From the NCBI RefSeq assembly GCF_013812825.1, contig NZ_JACCSU010000066.1, positions 1 to 43,338 of the forward strand: a stretch of DNA of 43,338 nt. Reading direction: 5' to 3'. Made by a program: the position numbers and the translations under genes. The notes beneath the pieces are model-generated. The model was not told the DNA's origin and made no database searches. It saw only the letters and a list, made by a program, of their open reading frames with translations. Below are positions 38,252 through 43,338 of this stretch, one piece after another. This DNA comes from Sphingomonas sp. (GTDB taxonomy: Bacteria > Pseudomonadota > Alphaproteobacteria > Sphingomonadales > Sphingomonadaceae). The first letter of the stretch is position 1. Each line of letters begins with the position of its first letter.

Positions 38252-38886
38252 CAACGCATGTCCTGGCTGTTTGGAACGAGCTCCATCACATCAATCCGCG
38301 ATTCGAAATGCGGCCGCGGCATCAGCATCCGCCAGCGGTTCGGGCCGATCCGCTCGACGAAGCCGGCAACGTCGCGCTCCTTGTCCCGGCCATATTGCAT
38401 CGCCCGGCGCTCGTCGCCAAGCACCAGCGTTCCGAGGAACACCTGGCGCAGCGCGTCGCCGGGAAAGATCAGCCCGACGTGGCGCTGCGAGCCGGTCAGC
38501 TTGGCGAACCCCTGGAGGTCGCGCTCCTGGCGGATCCGGCATGCGAACGGGGGGTAAGCGACATAATCAAGCAGCCCCGGCGACTTGGCGCCGAGCTTGA
38601 TCACCCGGCAGCGGTAATTGCCATTGGGGATCGGCCCGCCGCCGAGCGCCGCGTCCGGCTCGAGAAGGACGCCTTCGCGGGCGACCGTCGCTGCGTGGCC
38701 CGAGGCGCGCGCGGCTTTGAGGCCGGCGACGAACGCGTCCCGCCAGTCGCGGAGGCGCTCCCGGTCGTCAACGGTCGCGATCGCCCGCCAGTCGCGACTC
38801 GGCGGATCGATGACGGCGCTGCTCGGCTGGAACGCCGAGCAGGCCGCGAGAGCCAGTGGAAGCAGCAGGACCGACAACGACCGCAT
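38251..38886 (-). CDS. DUF4893 lipoprotein
   Basis: 211 residues from ATG 38886. The frame is open for 39 codons further, but only this start gives a lipoprotein signal, MRSLSVLLLPLALAAC, with lipobox LAAC. DWRAIATVDDRERLRDWRDAF is the conserved opening of DUF4893 (quoted part key: DRERLRDWRDAF). No function is known. Two or three cysteines after the lipobox (NYRCRVIK, FACRIRQE) could form a disulfide. It overlaps the start of the M20 amidohydrolase and is likely co-transcribed with it. Confidence 0.8.
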   Translation of the reverse strand: MRSLSVLLLPLALAACSAFQPSSAVIDPPSRDWRAIATVDDRERLRDWRDAFVAGLKAARASGHAATVAREGVLLEPDAALGGGPIPNGNYRCRVIKLGAKSPGLLDYVAYPPFACRIRQERDLQGFAKLTGSQRHVGLIFPGDALRQVFLGTLVLGDERRAMQYGRDKERDVAGFVERIGPNRWRMLMPRPHFESRIDVMELVPNSQDMR

Positions 38887-38989
38887 ACGGCGGCAAGTAG
38901 CGCGGTAACCGCTCGCCAACAACGCTTGCCTTCGGTACTTGTCCGCGGCCGGTAGCTCGGACATCATGCGGCTCTTCGAGGGGGAGTCG
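38887..38989. promoter_or_regulatory. Divergent promoter gap with GCGGTAACCGC repeat
   Basis: The 103-bp gap separates the minus-strand DUF4893 gene from the plus-strand exported protein. An 11-base inverted repeat GCGGT-A-ACCGC lies at 38902-38912, 16 bases before the DUF4893 start. No clear promoter hexamers were identified. Confidence 0.3.
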
Positions 38990-40534
38990 ATGCGTATAAT
39001 CACCGCGGCCTTGGCAGCTGCAATTGCAGCGTCAGCCTTTCCGGCAATGGCAGCTCAACAGCCCTCATCGACTGTGTCGGCCCAGGCCACGGAAAAGGCG
39101 CTTGACGCGATTGGCGCCATCGATACCGAGCGGCTGTTTGAGGACAAGTCGTATGCGCAGCAAATGCTGGTGCATGTTGAGACGGTAAGGCGGAGCAGCC
39201 ATTATTCCGGCGACGGCAAGCTGCACATCGACCGATTGCGAATGCTCGCGTTGATCGGCTCCGGACAGGCGAAAGAGGCGTACGCACTGGCGACGCAGTT
39301 GGCAAAGACGGCGCCGGGCGAGTTCGACCTGCATTATTTCGCTTTCCTGCTGGCGGTCGAGACCGGTTCGGAGAGGGCGCTCGACGAGCTCGAGTTCGCT
39401 GACCGCTCAATTGCCTCCAAAGACGATCGAGCGAGGCTCGTGGAATCGATCGACAGCGACACAGTTCAGCGATTCCGCCAGCGCTTCTATCAACCCAAGG
39501 ACAAGGCGAGAATCGCCCGGTCCGCGCAAGTGCTGCTCAATCTTGGCTGGCCCGGACCCAACAAGCTCGAATTCATCGATGCGCTGCGGATGGAGCTCGC
39601 TGAGGTGCATCTGGAAAAAGGCGATATCGCCCGTGCGAAGCCGCTGGTCTTCGCGGTCCAAAGCACAAGGCCAGTTCTTCAAATCCTAGTCTCCCGCAAA
39701 TGGGACCCAGTGCGCGACTCCGGCGATTCACACGAGCGGCTCGCGCAGGCCATTGCCGCGTCCGACGAGGCTTCGGAAAGAGCCCTGTTGGCAGTGCCGG
39801 ACGATCCCGAGATCCTGCTTCTGCGCGCCCAGTTCCTGCGGTCGGTTGGCAAGAGCGCAGAGGCGCTCGAGCTCCTCCTGCCGAAAGCCGAAAATCTGGA
39901 GTGGGTGAAGGAGCAGGGAGAAAATGGCTTCTGGGTCGTCAACGAAGCCGCTTACGCTCTCGTCGACTTGAAGAGAGAAAAGGATGCTGTCTCCCTGATG
40001 CAGAAGCTGCTTGCGCTCGGGTTGCCTGAAAACCCCTCGCTGATCAGCATGGCCATCAACAGCGTCGGCATCATGGTCGACGCCGGGGACTTCAAGGGAG
40101 CGTCCGAGTATGCGGTGACGCTTGCTACCAAAGAAGCCGACTACGCCAGCCCATATGGGCTAATGTGGATGTGGGAGGGTGCGGTGTGCGGCTACTCGTT
40201 TGGCGGCAACCCGCAAGCCGCTCAGCCTTGGCTGGTGAAGTTGAAGGCAAACGAGAAGGACAATCGCGCAGCTCTTACGCGCGCATTGCTCTGCGCCAAT
40301 GACACCGATGGGGCGGCGGCGTCGTTGATCAGACGGCTCGAAGGCGACGCCGCCGACGACGCGCTGATTGCCCTCCAGGACTACTCCGCCGGTCCTGACC
40401 TGCCGGCGACGAAGAGGACTCTCGAGACTCGCATGCGGGAAATCGTCCTGAGGCCGGATGTACAGGCCGCGATCGCCAAGAAAGGCCGGGTAATGAAGGT
40501 CCCGCTGTCGCGGATCTATTGGGGTTTGTTCTAG
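38990..40534 (+). CDS. Exported alpha-helical repeat protein of unknown function
   Basis: 514 residues from ATG 38990, chosen because GAGGGGGAG precedes it and it gives a signal peptide ending AMA-AQQ; the frame is open 17 codons further. The mature part is almost wholly helical with degenerate TPR-like pairs (for example GSGQAKEAYALATQLAKTAPG, key: AKEAYALATQLAKTAP; LALGLPENPSL; GDFKGASEYAVTLA). No catalytic motif is seen. It may be a periplasmic scaffold. It ends 17 bases before the convergent 3-hydroxybutyrate dehydrogenase stop and has no obvious partner genes. I do not recognise a named family. Confidence 0.75.
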   Translation: MRIITAALAAAIAASAFPAMAAQQPSSTVSAQATEKALDAIGAIDTERLFEDKSYAQQMLVHVETVRRSSHYSGDGKLHIDRLRMLALIGSGQAKEAYALATQLAKTAPGEFDLHYFAFLLAVETGSERALDELEFADRSIASKDDRARLVESIDSDTVQRFRQRFYQPKDKARIARSAQVLLNLGWPGPNKLEFIDALRMELAEVHLEKGDIARAKPLVFAVQSTRPVLQILVSRKWDPVRDSGDSHERLAQAIAASDEASERALLAVPDDPEILLLRAQFLRSVGKSAEALELLLPKAENLEWVKEQGENGFWVVNEAAYALVDLKREKDAVSLMQKLLALGLPENPSLISMAINSVGIMVDAGDFKGASEYAVTLATKEADYASPYGLMWMWEGAVCGYSFGGNPQAAQPWLVKLKANEKDNRAALTRALLCANDTDGAAASLIRRLEGDAADDALIALQDYSAGPDLPATKRTLETRMREIVLRPDVQAAIAKKGRVMKVPLSRIYWGLF

Positions 40535-40551
40535 GGTTCTACTCGCGCGCA

Positions 40552-41319
40552 TCATTGCGCCGTCCAGCCTCCGTCCATGCTGAGGTTGGCGCCGGTGATC
40601 GAAGCGGCCTCCTCGCGGCACAGGAACAGCGCCAGCGCGGCCACCTCTTCCGGGCTGACGAACCGCTTGGTCGGCTGGGCGGCGAGGAGCACGTCGTTCA
40701 TCACCTGCTCGCGGGTCAAGTTGCGCGCCTTCATCGTGTCGGGGATCTGATTTTCGACCAGCGACGTCCACACGTAGCCGGGCGAGATGCAGTTGACGGT
40801 GACCCCGTCGCGCGCGGCCTCCAGTGCGACCGTCTTGGTAAAGCCGGCAATGCCGTGCTTGGCGGCGACATAGGCCGACTTGTTGGGGCTGGCGACGAGG
40901 CTGTGCGCCGAGGCGGTATTGATGATCCGGCCCCATCCCTTGTCGCGCATCGCGGGAAGCGCGAGCCGGGTCGTGTGAAACGCCGCCGACAGGTTGATGG
41001 CGATGATCGCGTCCCATTTGCCGGGCGGAAAGCTCTCGACGGGCGAGACATGCTGAATCCCGGCATTGTTGACCAATATGTCGGGCGGCCCGAGCTCGGC
41101 CGAGCAGCGGGCGATCATCGCCTCGATCGCGGCAGGGTCGGACAGATCGGCGGAGTCGTGGAGCGCTCCAAGCTCCTCGCACAGCCGCTCGATCTCGCCT
41201 GCATCGCCGAAGCCGTTGAGCATCACCGCGGCGCCCTCGGCGGCCAGTGCGCGGGCGATCGCCAGCCCGATGCCCGAGGTCGACCCGGTGACCAGCGCGA
41301 CCTTGCCTTCGAGAATCAT
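40552..41319 (-). CDS. bdhA: 3-hydroxybutyrate dehydrogenase
   Basis: 255 residues, short-chain dehydrogenase. Cofactor motif TGSTSGIGLA (11-20), NNAGIQ, active Ser137, and YVAAK with Tyr150 and Lys154. HVSPVESFP, SAHSLVASPNKSAYVAAKHG (key: SAHSLVASPNKSAY) and the C-terminal ITGANLSMDGGWTAQ are characteristic of D-3-hydroxybutyrate dehydrogenase rather than a general SDR. It oxidises 3-hydroxybutyrate to acetoacetate with NAD+, the step after polyhydroxybutyrate breakdown. It is transcribed divergently from the zinc metallopeptidase gene. Confidence 0.92.
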   Translation of the reverse strand: MILEGKVALVTGSTSGIGLAIARALAAEGAAVMLNGFGDAGEIERLCEELGALHDSADLSDPAAIEAMIARCSAELGPPDILVNNAGIQHVSPVESFPPGKWDAIIAINLSAAFHTTRLALPAMRDKGWGRIINTASAHSLVASPNKSAYVAAKHGIAGFTKTVALEAARDGVTVNCISPGYVWTSLVENQIPDTMKARNLTREQVMNDVLLAAQPTKRFVSPEEVAALALFLCREEAASITGANLSMDGGWTAQ

Positions 41320-41415
41320 CGCTCCTCCTTGTCCTCACGTCCTTGTCCCGGGCAAGCCGATTTGCAACCGCCATGGCGGCTCGCGCATTGGAAGGGCTCA
41401 ACCGGAGGCAGGCTG
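41320..41415. promoter_or_regulatory. Divergent promoter gap with 12-bp palindrome
   Basis: The 96-bp gap holds CCGCCATGGCGG (41368-41379), a perfect palindrome, and a near-palindrome TTGTCCCGGGCAA (about 41343-41355). Either could be an operator for the dehydrogenase or the metallopeptidase gene. GGAGG at 41404-41408 is the ribosome binding site of the latter. Confidence 0.35.
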
Positions 41416-42294
41416 ATGCGGCTCGGCGACGACGGTAGCGACAATTTCATAGATCGGACGGGTCGCGGCGGTTTCGGTTTCGGCGGTGGCGGCGGGAACA
41501 TGCTCGGCTGCTTGTTGCCGCTGGTCGCGAGCCGCTTTGGGATGGTCGGAGTCCTCATCCTGCTGCTCGGCTATTGCGCCCTGAGCTCATTGGGCGGCGG
41601 CGGTGGGCTGCTTGGCGGCGGCGGTGAACCGACCCCGAGCGCGCCGTCAGGCCAATCGACGCTGAGCGCGGAGGATCGCAGGCTGTTGTCCAATACCCTG
41701 CTGTTGACGGAGCGCGTCTGGGGCGATCTGTTTCAGCGCTCCGGCCGGACCTACCAGGCACCCGAGATGGTGGCCTATTCCAACACCGGTCAGTCGGGCT
41801 GCGGGGTGGCACAGGCAGCGATGGGACCCTTTTATTGCCCGACCGACCAGCGCATCTACATCGATCCGCAGTTTTTCGACGAGCTGAGGCGCCGCTTCGA
41901 CGCTCCTGGTGACTTCGCCCAGATTTACGTCATCGCGCACGAAGTCGGCCATCACATCCAGAATTTGGACGGCACGCTCGATAGCGCGCAGCAAGCGCAG
42001 GCGCGTGCGAGCCGAACTGAAGGAAATCAAATTCAAGTTGCGATCGAGCTTCAGGCCGACTGCTACGCAGGCGTGTGGGCGGCCAACGCACGCGACTCGC
42101 AGGGGTCGCTGCTCGAATCCGGCGACATCGAAGAGGGCATGCGGGCGGCCGAGGCGATCGGCGACGACACGTTGCAAAAGCAGATGCAGGGTCGCGTCGT
42201 TCCGGAGAGCTTTACGCACGGCACCGCGGCCCAGCGCCAGGCCGCGCTCCGCCGTGGGCTGGAGACTGGCGACCCGGCGGCCTGCCAGTTCTAG
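41416..42294 (+). CDS. ypfJ: YpfJ/KPN_02809-type neutral zinc metallopeptidase
   Basis: 292 residues from ATG 41416, set by GGAGG 7 bases upstream, although the frame is open for 900 bases before it. After a short cytoplasmic start (MRLGDDGSDNFIDRTG) comes one membrane helix (about 45-60) and a Gly-rich linker. The catalytic motif is AHEVGHHIQ with His175, Glu176 and His179, followed by EGNQIQVAIELQADCYAGVWA (key: ELQADCYAG) carrying the third ligand. C-terminal GDPAACQF is usual in the family. Substrate and role are not known. It is alone on its strand; its stop overlaps the convergent oxidoreductase stop. Confidence 0.92.
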   Translation: MRLGDDGSDNFIDRTGRGGFGFGGGGGNMLGCLLPLVASRFGMVGVLILLLGYCALSSLGGGGGLLGGGGEPTPSAPSGQSTLSAEDRRLLSNTLLLTERVWGDLFQRSGRTYQAPEMVAYSNTGQSGCGVAQAAMGPFYCPTDQRIYIDPQFFDELRRRFDAPGDFAQIYVIAHEVGHHIQNLDGTLDSAQQAQARASRTEGNQIQVAIELQADCYAGVWAANARDSQGSLLESGDIEEGMRAAEAIGDDTLQKQMQGRVVPESFTHGTAAQRQAALRRGLETGDPAACQF

Positions 42295-43277
42295 AGCTTG
42301 ACCAGCATCTTGCCGATGTTGGCGCCCTCGAACAGTCCGAGGAAGGCTTCGGGCATGCGCTCGAGGCCTTCGACGACCGTTTCCCGCGACTTGACCTGGC
42401 CGCTGGCGATCCAACCGCCCATATCGCGGTAGAAGTCGCCCATCCGCGGCAGATAATCGGTGTAGATGAACCCCTGCAGCCGGATGCGCATGGCGATGAT
42501 CCGCATGATGTAGCGAAGCGCCGTCGGCTGGCCGCTGTTGTAGGCGTCGATCATGCCACAGATCGCGAAGCGGGCGTTGCGGCGGGCGAGGGCCAAGGCG
42601 GCGTCGAGATGGTCGCCGCCGACATTGTCGAAATAGACGTCGATTCCGTCCGGAGCAGCCGCGGCGAGCGACTTGACGATTGACCCCGCGGTGTAATCGA
42701 CGACCGCGTCGGCGCCGAGCGAGCGGACGAAGTCGCACTTGGCTGGCCCGCGCGCCGAACCGATGACCGTCATTCCGCTTGCCTTGGCGATCTGGACGAC
42801 AGCCGAGCCGACCGCGCCCGCGGCGGCCGAAACGAAGACGATGTCGCCCGCCTTGGCTGAGGCGGCGTCGAGGAGCCCGAAGTAAGCGGTTCCGCCGGTC
42901 AGCCCGAGGTTGCCGAGGAACGCCTGCGGCTCGACCCCGAGGTCGGGGAGCTTGGTCGCGGCGGAGGCGGGCAACACCGCTTCGTCGCGCCAGCCCGCCA
43001 TGTGGACCACCCGGTCGCCCGGCTGCAGCCCGGCGGCCTTGGACTCGACCACCTCGCCGACCGCGCCGCCCTCCATCGGCGCGTCGATCGCGAACGGCGG
43101 CACATAGCTTTTCACGTCGTTCATCCGACCCCGCATGTACGGGTCGACCGACAGCCAGCGGTTGGCGACGCGCACCATTCCGTCCTCGAGCGGCGGCAGC
43201 TCGATCGTCTTCAGTTCGAAATTGTCGGCCGTGGGCAGCCCTTGCGGGCGGCTTTTCAGGTGCCAGGCGCGGGGCAT
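42291..43277 (-). CDS. MDR-family NADP-dependent oxidoreductase (CurA/YncB type)
   Basis: 328 residues from ATG 43277. ATG 43283 two codons earlier is rejected because the GAGGAG ribosome binding site would abut it, while spacing to 43277 is about 6. Family motifs: LSVDPYMRGRM, GDRVVHMAGW, LGLTGGTAYFGLL, SAAAGAVGSAVVQIAK and DVYFDNVGGDHLDAAL, with GFIYTDY near the C-terminus. There is no zinc site. It reduces enones or related alpha,beta-unsaturated carbonyls with NADPH; the physiological substrate is unknown. Confidence 0.93.
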   Translation of the reverse strand: MPRAWHLKSRPQGLPTADNFELKTIELPPLEDGMVRVANRWLSVDPYMRGRMNDVKSYVPPFAIDAPMEGGAVGEVVESKAAGLQPGDRVVHMAGWRDEAVLPASAATKLPDLGVEPQAFLGNLGLTGGTAYFGLLDAASAKAGDIVFVSAAAGAVGSAVVQIAKASGMTVIGSARGPAKCDFVRSLGADAVVDYTAGSIVKSLAAAAPDGIDVYFDNVGGDHLDAALALARRNARFAICGMIDAYNSGQPTALRYIMRIIAMRIRLQGFIYTDYLPRMGDFYRDMGGWIASGQVKSRETVVEGLERMPEAFLGLFEGANIGKMLVKL

Positions 43278-43296
43278 CACCATCTCCTCTCGGCAT

Positions 43297-43318
43297 CGCC
43301 GCCGTAGCGCCGGCGGCG
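43297..43318. promoter_or_regulatory. GC-rich hairpin upstream of the oxidoreductase
   Basis: CGCCGCCG (43297-43304) and CGGCGGCG (43311-43318) pair over 8 bp with a 6-base loop, about 20 bases before the oxidoreductase start. On the minus strand GGCCGGGCCTTTCTT at the window end looks like the last part of a terminator for a gene beyond the window. Confidence 0.35.
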
Positions 43319-43338
43319 GGCACAAGAAAGGCCCGGCC

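Noticed and set aside
36311-38557. 748-codon plus-strand frame across the aldo/keto reductase and M20 genes
   Set aside because: Arg/Ala/Gly-rich shadow crossing two well supported genes.
41647-43323. 558-codon minus-strand frame across YpfJ and oxidoreductase
   Set aside because: Another frame of the oxidoreductase gene, Arg-rich and without motifs.

Overview
The window looks like a chromosomal segment of an alphaproteobacterium of the sphingomonad group. This rests on the G+C-rich coding sequence (about two thirds by eye), a bacterial NDUFS4-type complex I subunit, a PrsK/PrsR pair, DUF4893 and M20 proteins, and a giant adhesin with DUF5801/VCBS-like repeats. I ran no searches; family names come from motifs and domain order. 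Genus cannot be given.

Layout. 1-5232: two large hybrid histidine kinases in tandem, the first cut by the window edge inside an array of HAMP repeats. 5386-7191: a GDSL esterase autotransporter. 7192-7822: a long AT-richer non-coding stretch with nested inverted repeats. 7823-24469: a 3544-residue repeat adhesin followed by TolC-like outer-membrane channel, LapB-like ABC transporter, a SleB-type cell wall hydrolase and a HlyD-type adaptor. 24474-25355 (minus): a LapG-like periplasmic cysteine protease converging on that operon. 25473-30539 (minus): WecB-like UDP-GlcNAc 2-epimerase, NDUFS4-type subunit, long-chain polyprenyl diphosphate synthase, and a PepSY protein/response regulator/sensor kinase set. 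30676-32463: ABC-F ATPase Uup. 32466-35887 (minus): PrsR and PrsK, regulators of the PEP-CTERM/exosortase system. 36006-43277: aldo/keto reductase, M20 amidohydrolase, DUF4893 lipoprotein, an unassigned exported helical-repeat protein, 3-hydroxybutyrate dehydrogenase, a YpfJ-type zinc metallopeptidase and an MDR-family oxidoreductase.

How the genes fit together. The core is a Lap-type surface adhesion system. The adhesin carries, near its N-terminus, a module ending in a di-alanine PAAG site of the kind cut by LapG, so it is probably held in the outer membrane channel after type I secretion and released when LapG cuts it. The transporter, channel, adaptor and protease are all here; the c-di-GMP receptor LapD is not in the window. 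Unusual points are a peptidoglycan hydrolase translationally coupled to the transporter ATPase gene, a VCBS-like domain ahead of the cleavage module, no visible RTX nonapeptides at the C-terminus, and a structured leader upstream of the adhesin. WecB and PrsK/PrsR are nearby and also concern the cell surface (polysaccharide precursors, PEP-CTERM proteins), so much of the segment bears on attachment and envelope sensing; a functional link between these loci is inference.
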